In this document: piece after piece, positions 1 through 9,256 of the stretch | Layout of the letters: every line of letters begins with the position of its first letter | Numbering within the stretch: the first letter of the stretch is position 1 | Origin: Sulfitobacter sp043557345 | GTDB taxonomy: Bacteria; Pseudomonadota; Alphaproteobacteria; Rhodobacterales; Rhodobacteraceae | Assembly (NCBI RefSeq): GCF_043557345.1 | Contig: NZ_JBIFFV010000006.1 | Span: 124,001-188,000 of the forward strand | Length of the DNA: 64,000 nucleotides | Direction: 5' to 3' | The notes under the pieces: model-generated | The model's database searches: none | Told to the model about the DNA's origin: nothing | Seen by the model: the letters and a program-made list of their open reading frames with translations, nothing else | Translations under genes and position numbers: made by a program

Positions 1-450
1 GAAACCCGCGACGGCGATCGGGCCTTGGGCCACGGCGTAGATCTCGCCATCGGCGGCGGTCAGCGGGGTGACGATCAGCGTGCCGCCGCGCAGCGATGAG
101 GCATCGCCCAGCGAGGACACCACCACGTCGATGGTGCTACCGGCCCGCGCGAAGGGCGGCAGGGAGGCGGTGACCATGACGGCGGCGGTATTGGCCGTGC
201 GCATCTGGTCTTCGGTCAGGTTGCCGATGCCGAGCCGCTCCAACATGCCTTCGATGGCGCGTTCGGTGAAAGGCGCGTTGCGCAGGCTGTCCCCCGTGCC
301 GTTCAGCCCCACGACCAGCCCGTAGCCGACCAATTGGTTCGACCGCACGCCTTCGACGGTGACGATATCCTTGATCCGCACCTGTGCTGCCGCCGGCGCG
401 GCAAGCGCGAAGGTGAGGCCGATCAGCAAAAGTTTAAACAAGGCGTTCAT
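1..450 (-). CDS. flgI: Flagellar P-ring protein FlgI (N-terminal part, cut by window edge)
   Basis: FlgI forms the periplasmic P-ring around the flagellar rod in the peptidoglycan layer. The reverse strand from the ATG at 450 reads a signal peptide ending near AAPAAAQ, then VRIKDIVTVEGVRSNQLVGY and GLVVGLNGTGDS, which are classic N-terminal FlgI segments. Only about 150 residues lie inside the window; the family is usually about 370. It follows flgL by 15 bases on the same strand, so it is the next gene of the flgE-flgK-flgL-flgI operon. It needs the FlgA chaperone, coded at 7750-8409. Confidence 0.95.
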   Translation of the reverse strand, partial: MNALFKLLLIGLTFALAAPAAAQVRIKDIVTVEGVRSNQLVGYGLVVGLNGTGDSLRNAPFTERAIEGMLERLGIGNLTEDQMRTANTAAVMVTASLPPFARAGSTIDVVVSSLGDASSLRGGTLIVTPLTAADGEIYAVAQGPIAVAGF

Positions 451-465
451 GGGTGGCGGTTCCGG

Positions 466-1527
466 TTAGAGGTAGTTCAGGAAAGACAGGCGCGAGAGCC
501 GCGCGGTGATGGCAAAGCTGGAGTCGAGTTGGTTTTGCAATTGGGTCAGACGGGTGGCCGCGTCATATTGATCGACCCCTTCGAGGTTCATCACCTCTGC
601 ATCCAGAAACAGCGCCCGGCTCTCTTGCGCCGCGATCGTATCGGCCAGTTGCGCGCGTTTCAGGCCGGTCTGGGTTTCCAGATCGGTCAGCCCTTCCAGC
701 CCCGCCCCGATGGCGCTGCGCGCCTCGTTCAGCCAAGCATCGCGGGCGGCCTCATCGGGGATGTCGCTGGGGTTCACCGCGCTGAGCATCGCCAGCCCGC
801 GGATCAGATCGCGGATCGCCGGGTCATTGGCTTGGGCGGTTTGGGTCAGGGTCTGGGTCTCGGAAGTGCGCGAGGTCAGCGGCGGATTGCCCGACGGCGC
901 GCCGTTGTAAAAACTGTTCTCGAAATTGTGGTTGAAGAACACCGAACTGTCGCCGAAGCCTGCCTTGAGATCGTCGATGGCGCGCTGCACATCTGCCATA
1001 CCGGTCAGAGGGCCGCCGATCATGTGATCCACCGCAATGGCCGGGGATTCGCCGGTGCGCGGGTTGATCTCGTCCCATGCCTGCAGCGGGTTCGTGTCGG
1101 TGCGCGTGCCCGACATCAGGAAGCCCGAACTGTCGCTGACCGCCGCACGTTCCAACACCCGGTCGAGCGCCGTGCGCGCCGATTGCGACAGAAAGGTCGT
1201 CGAAAGCGCGCCCGCGCTGTCGGTGGTGAAGGCTTGTTCAAGCACCTCTTGGCCCACGTCGCGCATCGCCCCGAGCGATGTCTCCACGGCGAGGAAGCGG
1301 CGGTCCAAAAGCGCGTTGGAGGTCAGGAAACCATCGTTGCGGGTGATTTGCATCCGAATGGCGATGGCATCGGCAGAGCGATGGCCCAGATCGTCATAGG
1401 GGTTGGCCTTCAGCCCAGTCGTCACCTCTTTGGACACATCCGAGATCTCAGCGGCAAGGCGGCTGGTCTGTTCGCGCTGGCGCAGGCTTTGCAAAGCGGT
1501 GGAGACGGTGCGGGAAATCTCGGTCAT
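466..1527 (-). CDS. flgL: Flagellar hook-filament junction protein FlgL
   Basis: A 353-residue protein that forms the hook-filament junction together with FlgK. The N-terminal helical segment (MTEISRTVSTALQSLRQREQ) and the C-terminal helix ending in LSRLSFLNYL have the flagellin-like organisation of FlgL, with a variable middle region. No signal peptide is present, as expected for a substrate of the flagellar type III exporter. It lies 7 bases after flgK and 15 bases before flgI, so it is co-transcribed with both. Assignment rests on the flagellin-like ends and on position directly after flgK. Confidence 0.88.
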   Translation of the reverse strand: MTEISRTVSTALQSLRQREQTSRLAAEISDVSKEVTTGLKANPYDDLGHRSADAIAIRMQITRNDGFLTSNALLDRRFLAVETSLGAMRDVGQEVLEQAFTTDSAGALSTTFLSQSARTALDRVLERAAVSDSSGFLMSGTRTDTNPLQAWDEINPRTGESPAIAVDHMIGGPLTGMADVQRAIDDLKAGFGDSSVFFNHNFENSFYNGAPSGNPPLTSRTSETQTLTQTAQANDPAIRDLIRGLAMLSAVNPSDIPDEAARDAWLNEARSAIGAGLEGLTDLETQTGLKRAQLADTIAAQESRALFLDAEVMNLEGVDQYDAATRLTQLQNQLDSSFAITARLSRLSFLNYL

Positions 1528-1534
1528 TCTATCC

Positions 1535-2950
1535 TCACACGCTGGCCAGAAGGGTGTCGAGCATATCGCTCAGGCTCGTGAGCACCTGCGAATTCGCGCC
1601 GTAGGCCTGTTCGATTTCCAGAAGCTTTTGCAATTCGGTATCGACGTTCACACCCTCGATACTGCTGCGGTTGTCCTCGAAGGTGATGAGGCGCACGCGC
1701 GCCGTCTCGGCCTGTGCATCGGCCCCGACCCTCAGCACGTTTTGCTGGCTGACCAGATCGGCGGCGTAATCCCCCAGACGCGCATTGGTGCTAAGGCCCG
1801 TGGCCGCGTCAAAGGTCATGCCCGTTTCAAGCACGTCGACGAAGGCGTTCAACTGGGTGGTGTCGCCCGGCTCTCCGGGAAATGTGGCCCCGACGCCATC
1901 GCGCAGCCGCCAAAGCGCGCCGCCCTTGTCGGGCTGGACTCTGTCATTGAGCGCAAGCCGCCCGGCCAGACCGTCCAACTGCGCCGGATCGAAAGCGCCG
2001 CCCGCATCGGTGAACAGCCCCGGCTGCCCGGCCCCGACAGAGGCATCTGCGGCCTCGAAACTTTGCACCAGCCCGCGGGCGAGTTCATCCAATTGCAGCT
2101 TCATCTGCGGCAGGTCATTGGCGATCAGCCCGCTCAGCCCCGCAAGGCGGCCATTGTCGGACCCGCGCGCGGTGGGACTGTTTGGCGTGATGTCGATGCC
2201 CCCGGCCATTAGCCGCCCCGTCTCGGGGTTGGCGTTCAGCCGCACGGCAGTTTCACCAAAGACCAGTTCCGTGCCGCCGGTGGTGTGCAGCGTCAGCGTG
2301 CCATCCGCTTCCCAACGGCTTTGGAAATCCATCTGACTGCCCAAAGCATCAAGGCGGCGGTTCATCTCATCCATCAGCCCGCTGGTGCCGGTGGGGTCGG
2401 TCCCGGCAAGGGCCAGACGCTCGTTCAAGGCGGCGATATCCGAAAGCGCCGCATTCACCTCGGCCACGCTCGCCACCAGGCTGTCACCGGCCCGCGCGCG
2501 GCTGGCCTCGAGCCCGACGGTGGTCTCGTTGATGCTGTGCACCAAGGTCTCGCTGCGCGATAAAAGGTCGTTCTGCGCGGCGGGGTCGGAGGGGTTGTTG
2601 GCCAAAAGGTCGAGCCCGGCCTGAAACTCCGCCAGACGGGCAGCGGGGGAGACTTCATCGCCCGGCTCGCCCAGAGTGATCAGATAGCTGCCAAGTATCT
2701 CACTGGTGGCAGAAGCGCGGCCGAGCTCGGCCGAGGCATTCCGCGACATGCCTGCAAGACGTTCATCCACCTGCCGCGCGATGCGCAGTTCCACCGTGCC
2801 ACTCTGACCGTTGGTCGTGACCTGCGCGGCCTCGCGCCGCACGTAGCCTTCGGTTTGCGCATTGGCGATATTGCTCGCAACGAGGTTGGCGCGACCCTCG
2901 GTCGTGCTCAGCCCGCTGCGGGCAATGCTAAAGGCAGATGAGATGCTCAT
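1535..2950 (-). CDS. flgK: Flagellar hook-associated protein FlgK
   Basis: A 471-residue hook-associated protein 1. The N-terminus carries the flagellar rod-type motif (SNIANAQTEGYVRR, about residues 26-40). The C-terminus carries the matching D0-type helix ending SQVLTSLSDMLDTLLASV, with the conserved VNVDTEL stretch about 50 residues from the end. It caps the hook and with FlgL accepts the filament. It lies 12 bases downstream of flgE and 7 bases upstream of flgL in one operon. The length is within the range for alphaproteobacterial FlgK. Confidence 0.95.
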   Translation of the reverse strand: MSISSAFSIARSGLSTTEGRANLVASNIANAQTEGYVRREAAQVTTNGQSGTVELRIARQVDERLAGMSRNASAELGRASATSEILGSYLITLGEPGDEVSPAARLAEFQAGLDLLANNPSDPAAQNDLLSRSETLVHSINETTVGLEASRARAGDSLVASVAEVNAALSDIAALNERLALAGTDPTGTSGLMDEMNRRLDALGSQMDFQSRWEADGTLTLHTTGGTELVFGETAVRLNANPETGRLMAGGIDITPNSPTARGSDNGRLAGLSGLIANDLPQMKLQLDELARGLVQSFEAADASVGAGQPGLFTDAGGAFDPAQLDGLAGRLALNDRVQPDKGGALWRLRDGVGATFPGEPGDTTQLNAFVDVLETGMTFDAATGLSTNARLGDYAADLVSQQNVLRVGADAQAETARVRLITFEDNRSSIEGVNVDTELQKLLEIEQAYGANSQVLTSLSDMLDTLLASV

Positions 2951-2962
2951 TCATGCACCGGG

Positions 2963-4231
2963 TTAGCGTTTGATGCTTAGCGTTTCACTCAGCATCTCAT
3001 CGCTGGTGGTGATGATCTTGGCGCTTGAGGAATAGGCCCGCTGTGTCTGGATCAGGTCGGTCAGCTCTTCCGCGATATCCACGTTGGAGCCTTCGAGCGC
3101 ACCGCTGTTGATGCTGCCCAGACCGTTCAACATCGGGTTGCCGAGGCTCACCGCGCCGGAATCGCGGGTCGCGATATAGGCGTTGCCATCGACCGATCGC
3201 ATCTGGTCGGGGTTGGCGACATTGGCAAGCGGCACTTGGAAGAGCGCGCGGCGCTGGCCATTGTCGAAGACACCGTAAAGGATGCCGCTGTCGCTCATCT
3301 CGGCCCGCTCAAGGCTGCCGGTCTCGGTGCCGTCATCCGAAAACGCGGGGGGCGTGTAGTCGCCGGAAAACTGGGTCATACCCTCAAAAGTGCCGGGCGC
3401 GCCGAAGTCGATCTCAAGCGGCTGCGGGGTGCCGCCGTTGTTGATTTGCAACGTCACCACGCCGGTCGCGGGATCAATCGGGAGGGTGCCGGGCGTGTAG
3501 CTCGCCGGGCTGCCGGCATTGACGCCGCTGTCGGTGAAATTCACCGTCGCATCGCCATAGTTGTTGCCGGCTTCATCGGTGATGCTGACGGTCCATTCAT
3601 TGGCCGTGGCCCCCGGTGTCCAAGACAGGTTGAGCGCATCGCTGCCGCCCAGTTGGTTCACATAGCGCAGGGTGGATTCGAAGGCCGTGCCGGTGGTGCC
3701 AGCGCCGGTTTCCTGCGCGGGGACATTGCCCGAAACGCCGACGCGGGTGCTGGGCGTGCCTTGGACCTGATAGCTCGCCACATTGACGGTGCTGAGGTCA
3801 TTGTAGCTGGTGCTGCTGACACTGCCCGTGGCGCCGCTGGCATCCGTGGGAAAGCCCGACAGGAAGTAGCCCGCAGAGTTGCGCAGGTTGCCGTTCTGAT
3901 CCGGGGTGAAGGAACCGGCGCGGGTCAGGTAGTAGTTGGATTCGACAGGATCGTTGGGGTTGCGCGAGACGACGAAGAAGCCGTCGCCCTGCACCGCCAA
4001 GTCGGTCGCGCGCCCGGTGCCCATGATATTCCCATTGGCCGAGATATCGGCGCGCACATCCGTCAGCACCCCCGCCTGTGTGGACCCGGTGTTCTGCGTC
4101 ACGAATTCCGAGAAGGTCCGCCGGTAGCCCACGGTATTGGCGTTGGCGATATTGCTAGAGATATTCTGGACGCGGGAGGAGTTGGCCTGCAACCCGCTGA
4201 CCCCGATTTGAAGGGCGCTTGTAATGCTCAT
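2963..4231 (-). CDS. flgE: Flagellar hook protein FlgE
   Basis: A 422-residue hook subunit. The N-terminal rod motif ISSNIANANTVGYRRTF lies at about residues 23-40. The conserved C-terminal helix includes GALEGSNVDIAEELTDLI and QTQRAYSSSAKII, typical of FlgE/FlgF/FlgG proteins. The large central part, rich in T, G, S and N, is the exposed hook domain. It is the first gene of the minus-strand flgE-flgK-flgL-flgI operon, preceded by a 98-base AT-rich gap that holds two copies of a recurring AAGAATA motif. FlgD and FlgK are its assembly partners, and both are coded in this window. Confidence 0.95.
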   Translation of the reverse strand: MSITSALQIGVSGLQANSSRVQNISSNIANANTVGYRRTFSEFVTQNTGSTQAGVLTDVRADISANGNIMGTGRATDLAVQGDGFFVVSRNPNDPVESNYYLTRAGSFTPDQNGNLRNSAGYFLSGFPTDASGATGSVSSTSYNDLSTVNVASYQVQGTPSTRVGVSGNVPAQETGAGTTGTAFESTLRYVNQLGGSDALNLSWTPGATANEWTVSITDEAGNNYGDATVNFTDSGVNAGSPASYTPGTLPIDPATGVVTLQINNGGTPQPLEIDFGAPGTFEGMTQFSGDYTPPAFSDDGTETGSLERAEMSDSGILYGVFDNGQRRALFQVPLANVANPDQMRSVDGNAYIATRDSGAVSLGNPMLNGLGSINSGALEGSNVDIAEELTDLIQTQRAYSSSAKIITTSDEMLSETLSIKR

Positions 4232-4329
4232 GACTTGATCCTGCTCGTTCTTGTTATTCTTGACTTATACATGAGAAAGCCGATTCCCCATGACTAAAGC
4301 AAGAATAAAATTTGTATTTGATATTTATG
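4232..4329 (-). promoter_or_regulatory. Candidate promoter region of the flgE operon
   Basis: This 98-base AT-rich gap separates the end of the helical-repeat gene from the flgE start. It contains AAGAATAAA at 4301-4309 on the plus strand and an inverted AAGAATAA at 4254-4261 on the minus strand. The same motif appears in three other flagellar intergenic regions of this window. No clear sigma-70 hexamer pair was seen. Its role as promoter or operator is inference from position and repetition. Confidence 0.35.
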
Positions 4330-6090
4330 TCACTGACTTTCCTTGACGTCCGTGACCTTGGTCACGGCCTCTAGGATACGGTCCGCGCTCTCCATGCTGA
4401 GCCGCATCACGTCTGATCCCAGCGGCCCCTCTTCGGCGGGGCGCGCGCCCAGCCCCGTGGCAATCTCGGCCCAGCCGGGCAGGTCGGCCAGCGCGGGAAA
4501 GGCCGTGGCGGCCCTTGCCACCGTGTCACTGTCGCCCGCCTGATAGGCGGCAAGGGTCAGGCGCGTGGCATCGGCAAAGGCGAACTGCTGGGGATGGGCT
4601 TCCCACATCTCAAGATAGGCCAGCCGGGCCGCGCCCCATTTGCCGGTCTCGTAGAGGGCCACGGCGCGGCTGCGGCGCAGGTCCATGTCTTGGGCGCGCA
4701 GGCGCAGGGCCGCGAGCTCATCCGACCGGCCCGCCTGCGCCAAGGCTTCGACCAAAAGCGCTTCGGCCTCGGCGCCCTGATCGTCGGCATAGCCGCTGAG
4801 CAGGTCCACCGCGGCATCCGCCTGCCCGCCCGCCAAAAGCGCGCGCGCCTCGCCCCGCCGCAAATCGGCCAGAAGGGCGGCATTGGCCGCAGCCGTGCCG
4901 ACCCCCTGCAAGGTTTCAGCCATTTCGCGAAGTGCGCGATACTCCCGCGCGGCAAGGGCGGTCATCCCCGTATCCAACAGACGTTGTGGCACGGCCATCG
5001 CCTGGTCGACAAAGCCCGGATCGAAACGCCAGCGGGCGCTGATACGGGTATGCCCCTCAAGGAATGGCCCGAGGTCGATCTCCCCCGCCGCCCCTGCGGC
5101 ATAGAAGGCGCCATAGATCGCCCGCGCCTGCGCGCGCAGCGCCTCGGCTTCCTCTTCAGGGGCCGTGCGCAGCAAATTATGCAAGGCCCACAGGGCGGTA
5201 TCGGTGTCGCCCTGCTCTGTGGCGACCTCAGCCAAAAGCTGCGCGCCTTCGCGCCCGAGGGCATCGCCGCTCCACATCCAGCGTGCGGCTCGGAGCAGCG
5301 ACAGCGCGTCTTGCCCCGGCAGGGTCTCGGTCTCGCGCCCTATCCGAACCAGTGCGAGCCGCGCCCGCTGTGCATAGGCATCGCGGCCCTGCGCGGCTTG
5401 GGCATAGCCATCGAAAGCCATCAAAAGATCGCCCGACACCTCAGAGGCGCGGGCCAGAAGGTAGCGATAGGCGGGGCCATCGCGCAGCTCGGCATGGTCA
5501 GGGAATTGCGCGGCCAAAGCCTGCGCCACCTCCCAATCCTCAGCCTTCAGCGCCGCTTCGAGTAGGTCGGGCAGAACGGCGGCTTGAATGGCTGGCGACA
5601 GGTCAGCGAGGCTGTCCAAGGTGCGCGGCATCAAGCGCGCCGCCTCCTCCACCGCGCCCAACCGGGCAAAGGCCGCCGCCCGCAGGGCCTGCCCCTGCCC
5701 CCAACCGACGGACCATGACACCGCCTGCCCCAGATCGCCGCCTGCGCCTGCATCGAGCAGGGCGAGCGCGAGGCTCAGGGTCCGGTGCCGCCGCGCCGCA
5801 CCGCCGGTGAGGGTTTCGGCGTCGATCGCTTCCAGAAAGCCCGCCGCCTCGGGGCGCATCACCCAAGCAAGGTGCAGCTCCGCCAGCCCCAGCAACACCT
5901 CGGCCCGCGCGGGTTCCTCTGACCCGGAGACTTCTGCTAACCGCGTCATCAAGGCTTCGCGCGTGGCGAGGAAGTCCTGCCCGCCCTGCTCGGCCAAAGA
6001 CAAAGGCGCAAAGACAGCACCCTCTTCCGCTGTCGCGGGCGGGGCCAAGAGCAAAGACAGGCCAAGAACAATGTTGTGCAGATGCTTCAT
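4330..6090 (-). CDS. Exported helical-repeat (TPR-like) protein in the flagellar cluster
   Basis: A 586-residue protein with a signal peptide (MKHLHNIVLGLSLLLAPPATAEE), so it is probably periplasmic. The mature part is almost wholly alpha-helical and rich in Ala, Leu and Glu, with repeated pairs of helices typical of tetratricopeptide-type solenoids, for example the segments around AARRHRTLSLALALLDAG and ADAAVDLLSGYADDQG. It sits between flgE and the divergent flgF gene. A helical periplasmic partner of the motor or P-ring, in the manner of rhizobial MotC, is possible, but sequence identity to MotC was not established. Exact function unknown. Confidence 0.7.
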   Translation of the reverse strand: MKHLHNIVLGLSLLLAPPATAEEGAVFAPLSLAEQGGQDFLATREALMTRLAEVSGSEEPARAEVLLGLAELHLAWVMRPEAAGFLEAIDAETLTGGAARRHRTLSLALALLDAGAGGDLGQAVSWSVGWGQGQALRAAAFARLGAVEEAARLMPRTLDSLADLSPAIQAAVLPDLLEAALKAEDWEVAQALAAQFPDHAELRDGPAYRYLLARASEVSGDLLMAFDGYAQAAQGRDAYAQRARLALVRIGRETETLPGQDALSLLRAARWMWSGDALGREGAQLLAEVATEQGDTDTALWALHNLLRTAPEEEAEALRAQARAIYGAFYAAGAAGEIDLGPFLEGHTRISARWRFDPGFVDQAMAVPQRLLDTGMTALAAREYRALREMAETLQGVGTAAANAALLADLRRGEARALLAGGQADAAVDLLSGYADDQGAEAEALLVEALAQAGRSDELAALRLRAQDMDLRRSRAVALYETGKWGAARLAYLEMWEAHPQQFAFADATRLTLAAYQAGDSDTVARAATAFPALADLPGWAEIATGLGARPAEEGPLGSDVMRLSMESADRILEAVTKVTDVKESQ

Positions 6091-6188
6091 TATATGAATA
6101 GATGCACTTTATTCTTGTAAAGATCCATTCTTTATTTCACACTGATCTTCACAATGTCACGCCATCCTTGCCCAAACTGAGGCCCGCC
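6091..6188. promoter_or_regulatory. Divergent promoter region, helical-repeat gene / flgF
   Basis: A 98-base AT-rich gap lies between two divergently transcribed flagellar genes. It contains the recurring motif AAGAATAAA on the minus strand at 6108-6116. The run of T- and A-rich sequence contrasts with the GC-rich genes on both sides. It must hold the start signals of flgF-flgG-flgA-flgH, because nothing else lies upstream of them on the plus strand. Individual promoter elements could not be fixed. Confidence 0.35.
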
Positions 6189-6932
6189 ATGACGGAAACC
6201 AGTCATATCAGCATGTCGCTGGCGACGTCCCTCCAGCGCCAACTCGACATCACGGCCAACAATATCGCCAATGCCAGCACCGCGGGCTACAAGGGCGAAC
6301 ATGTGGTGTTCGAGGCGCTGTTGCAGGACAACACCGCGCTTGGCGACGATCAGGCGGCTTTCGTCAGCGATACCGGCTCTTACATCGACACCCGCCCCGG
6401 CGCGCTGTCGCAGACCGGCAACCCGCTGGACGTGGCGCTACATGGTGAGGGCTGGTTCAGCTATCAAACCGCCGACGGGCAGCAAGCCTTTGGCCGCGAC
6501 GGCAGCTTTGCCATCGACCCCGAGGGCAATCTGACGCTGTTGTCGGGGGCCAAAGTGCTCGACGCGGGCGGTGCGCCGATCCAACTGCCCCCTGCGGGCA
6601 TGGGCGATATCAACATTTCCGAAGATGGCACCATTTCGGGCAGTGAGACTGGCCCGCTGGGCCGGATCGGCGTGTTCGATATCCCTCAGATTCAAAGCTA
6701 CAAACGGCTGGGCGGCGGCATGCTTGTCGCACCTGAAGGGGCCGCCAAACCGGGCGTGGCCGAAGCCGTGCAGGTGCGCCAAGGCACGCTGGAGCTAAGC
6801 AACGTGAACCCGGTGCGCGAGATGACGCGGCTGATCGACGTACAGCGCGCCTATGAGCGCACCAATACCATGCTGGGCAATGCGGACGACCTGCGCCGCG
6901 ACTCGCTTAAACGGATCGGACAGGCGGTCTGA
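6189..6932 (+). CDS. flgF: Flagellar proximal rod protein FlgF
   Basis: A 247-residue rod protein. The rod-family motif ITANNIANASTAGYKG lies near residues 21-36 and the C-terminal conserved helix contains LSNVNPVREMTRLIDVQ and RAYERTNTML. The open frame extends upstream to 6102, but the ATG at 6189 (MTETSHISMSLATSL) gives the family-type N-terminus; the extra 29 residues do not resemble rod proteins. It begins the plus-strand flgF-flgG-flgA-flgH run and is followed after 32 bases by flgG. FlgF and FlgG together build the rod linking MS ring to hook. Confidence 0.93.
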   Translation: MTETSHISMSLATSLQRQLDITANNIANASTAGYKGEHVVFEALLQDNTALGDDQAAFVSDTGSYIDTRPGALSQTGNPLDVALHGEGWFSYQTADGQQAFGRDGSFAIDPEGNLTLLSGAKVLDAGGAPIQLPPAGMGDINISEDGTISGSETGPLGRIGVFDIPQIQSYKRLGGGMLVAPEGAAKPGVAEAVQVRQGTLELSNVNPVREMTRLIDVQRAYERTNTMLGNADDLRRDSLKRIGQAV

Positions 6933-6964
6933 CCCGGCATCCGTAAAACGGAAGGAACGAGACA

Positions 6965-7750
6965 ATGAAGGCACTTAGCATCGCCGCGACCGGCATGATG
7001 GCACAGCAGACCAATGTCGATGTGATCTCGAACAACATCGCCAACGCGAATACCACCGGGTTCAAGGCCAGCCGCGCCGCCTTTCAAGACCTGATCTATC
7101 AATCCATGCAGCGTGAAGGCGCCGTCACTTCCGAGGCCGGATCGACCCGCCCCGTGGGCATCGACATCGGCATGGGCGTGCAGACTGCCGGCACCGTGCG
7201 GCTGAACACCCAAGGCGGCATGGTGGCCACGGAAAACCAGCTTAACGTCGCCATTGACGGGCGCGGCTATTTCTCGGTCACGCTGCCCGATGGCGGCACC
7301 GCCTATACGCGCGATGGCTCGTTCCAACTCTCCCCCGAGGGTGAGATCGTGACGATGCAAGGCTACCGCGTCGAGCCGGGCATGGTCGTGCCGGAGAATA
7401 CCACGGCGGTCGAGATCAACGAACAGGGCGTTGTCATGGCCTATGTTGAGAATGATCCCCTGCCGGTGGAACTGGGCCAGTTCAACCTGACCACCTTCGT
7501 CAACGAGCCGGGGATGCGTCCGGTGGGCAACAACTTCCTGCTGGCGACCGAAGCCTCGGGCGAGGCGCAGGTGGTGAACCCCGGTGATCCGGGTGCGGGC
7601 ATGATCCGCCAGGGCTATCTTGAGGCGTCTAACGTGAATGTCATCCAGCAGATCACCGATCTGATCTCGGCGCAGCGCGCCTATGAGATGAACTCCAAAT
7701 CCATCGAAACCGCAGACCAGATGCTCTCGGCTGCGAACCAAATCCGCTAA
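6965..7750 (+). CDS. flgG: Flagellar distal rod protein FlgG
   Basis: A 261-residue distal rod subunit. It begins MKALSIAATGMMAQQTNVDV and continues with SNNIANANTTGFKASR, both diagnostic of FlgG. The C-terminus has GYLEASNVNVIQQITDLI and QRAYEMNSKSIETAD. The length equals that of typical FlgG. An AAGGA Shine-Dalgarno sequence lies about 8 bases before the ATG. Its TAA stop overlaps the flgA ATG by one base (TAATG), which indicates translational coupling. The rod it forms passes through the P and L rings coded nearby. Confidence 0.97.
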   Translation: MKALSIAATGMMAQQTNVDVISNNIANANTTGFKASRAAFQDLIYQSMQREGAVTSEAGSTRPVGIDIGMGVQTAGTVRLNTQGGMVATENQLNVAIDGRGYFSVTLPDGGTAYTRDGSFQLSPEGEIVTMQGYRVEPGMVVPENTTAVEINEQGVVMAYVENDPLPVELGQFNLTTFVNEPGMRPVGNNFLLATEASGEAQVVNPGDPGAGMIRQGYLEASNVNVIQQITDLISAQRAYEMNSKSIETADQMLSAANQIR

Positions 7751-8409
7751 TGCGACGGCTCGCCGCCCTCTTCCTTGGCCTGATGGCGCTGACGGGCCCT
7801 GCCCTCTCGGCGCCCATCGGCGTGTTGGTCGAGGAACGCGCGCGGGTGGACTACGCCGACAGCCTGCCGCCAGAGGGCGCCTTCGAGATCACGGTCAAGG
7901 ACGCCCCCGCCGAAGAGGTGCTGACGCTGGCCGAGTTCTGGATGGACCCGCGCAGCGGCAAGTTTCTGGCCAATGCGGTGCTTGAGACGGGCGAGGTGCA
8001 GCGCATCGCGGGCTATGCCCTTGTCACCATGCCGGTCCCTGTGCCCCTCACCCGCCTGCTGCCCGATGACATCATCATGGAAGACGACCTGACCGTCATG
8101 CGCCTGCCCGTGGGCCGGATCGGTGCCTATGTGATGACGGATATGGAAGAGGTCGTCGGCAAACAGGTGCGCCGCGTGCTGACGCCGGGGCGACCTATTC
8201 AGACGCAGTCCATCATTCAGCCGCTGGTCATCAACCGGGGCGAGCGGGTGGAGATCTATTTCAGCGACGGGCTTCTGGCCCTCTCCTCCCCCGGGCGCGC
8301 GCTTGATGACGCGCATGAGGGGCAGGAAATCCGTATCGTGAACCTTGTCAGCAACAAAACGGTCACCGGCATCGCCACCGGCGAAGGGACCGTGGAGATC
8401 CTACGATGA
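7750..8409 (+). CDS. flgA: P-ring assembly chaperone FlgA
   Basis: A 219-residue periplasmic chaperone for P-ring assembly from FlgI. The N-terminus is a signal peptide (MRRLAALFLGLMALTGPALS). The C-terminal half has the SAF-type fold pattern: LLPDDIIMEDDLTVMRLPVG, then VVGKQVRRVLTPGRPIQ and the final beta-rich segment with GQEIRIVNLVSNKTVTG, all usual in FlgA. It overlaps the flgG stop by one base and the flgH start by four (ATGA). Its client FlgI is coded at the other end of the cluster on the opposite strand. Confidence 0.93.
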   Translation: MRRLAALFLGLMALTGPALSAPIGVLVEERARVDYADSLPPEGAFEITVKDAPAEEVLTLAEFWMDPRSGKFLANAVLETGEVQRIAGYALVTMPVPVPLTRLLPDDIIMEDDLTVMRLPVGRIGAYVMTDMEEVVGKQVRRVLTPGRPIQTQSIIQPLVINRGERVEIYFSDGLLALSSPGRALDDAHEGQEIRIVNLVSNKTVTGIATGEGTVEILR

Positions 8410-9176
8410 CCACCGCTTTCGCGCGCCCCTCTGTCTTGATGCTCGGTGCCGCCCTTACCCTGTCCGCCTGCGATACCGCCGATCATTTCGACCGTGATCC
8501 GCAGCCCTCGCCGATTGTGGTGGACGGCCAATCCATCCCCGAGGTCGCCCGCGTGCAGGTCCCGATGCCCGCCGTCGCGATGGAGCCGCCCCGGCGCGGC
8601 AGCGCCAAAGCCTCGCTCTTTACCGCGCGCAGCCAGCCGCTGTTTTCCGACCAACGCGCCGATGACATTGGCGATATCGTCACGGTCGTGATCTCGATCG
8701 ACGACCGTGCACAGCTGCGCAATTCGACCGACCGTGAGCGCGAGGGGGCAAGCTCGGTCGGATTCCCGACATTCTTTGGCTATGGCGCGAAAATTGCCGC
8801 AATTCTGCCCGGAATCAGCGCCGCCGATCTGCCGAGCGGCGATATTGTCGAGGTCGGATCGGCCTCCGAGGCCAGCGGCTCGGGTGCCATTTCGCGCAAT
8901 GAACGGATCGAGTTGAAGGTCGCCGCATTGGTGATCGACAAGCTGCCAAACGGCACGCTCGTCGTCGCCGGACGCCAAGAAATATTGGTTAATCAAGAGC
9001 TGCGCGAGCTGCGCATGGCCGGGATCGTGCGCCCGGCCGACATCCGCGATGACAACACCATCTCTTACGACAAGATCGCCGAGGCCCGTATCGCCTATGG
9101 CGGCCGTGGCACGCTGTCGCGCGCGCAAGAGCGCAGCTACGGCGAAGACGCGATGGATGTGATCCTGCCCTATTAA
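8406..9176 (+). CDS. flgH: Flagellar L-ring lipoprotein FlgH
   Basis: A 256-residue outer-membrane L-ring lipoprotein. A signal peptide with lipobox L-S-A-C gives lipidated Cys22. Downstream, SLFTARSQPLFSDQRADDIG and DIVTVVISIDDRAQLRNSTD match the conserved FlgH core. The C-terminus contains LVVAGRQEILVNQELRELR and GIVRPADIRDDNTISYDKIA, hallmark FlgH segments. The start overlaps the flgA stop by four bases. It completes the flgF-flgG-flgA-flgH unit; the next gene follows after 80 bases. Confidence 0.97.
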   Translation: MTTAFARPSVLMLGAALTLSACDTADHFDRDPQPSPIVVDGQSIPEVARVQVPMPAVAMEPPRRGSAKASLFTARSQPLFSDQRADDIGDIVTVVISIDDRAQLRNSTDREREGASSVGFPTFFGYGAKIAAILPGISAADLPSGDIVEVGSASEASGSGAISRNERIELKVAALVIDKLPNGTLVVAGRQEILVNQELRELRMAGIVRPADIRDDNTISYDKIAEARIAYGGRGTLSRAQERSYGEDAMDVILPY

Positions 9177-9256
9177 TTCCTGACTTGGTCACAAAGTGAG
9201 ACCATTGCCGTCGCAATCGACCGCTAAACCTGACGAAAGCTCAGGAAAGGTCGAAC

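Noticed and set aside
334..1581. 415-codon open frame on the plus strand over flgL
   Set aside because: It lies opposite the well-supported FlgL gene, its product is basic and Arg/His-rich with no recognisable domain, and it is a typical high-GC shadow frame.
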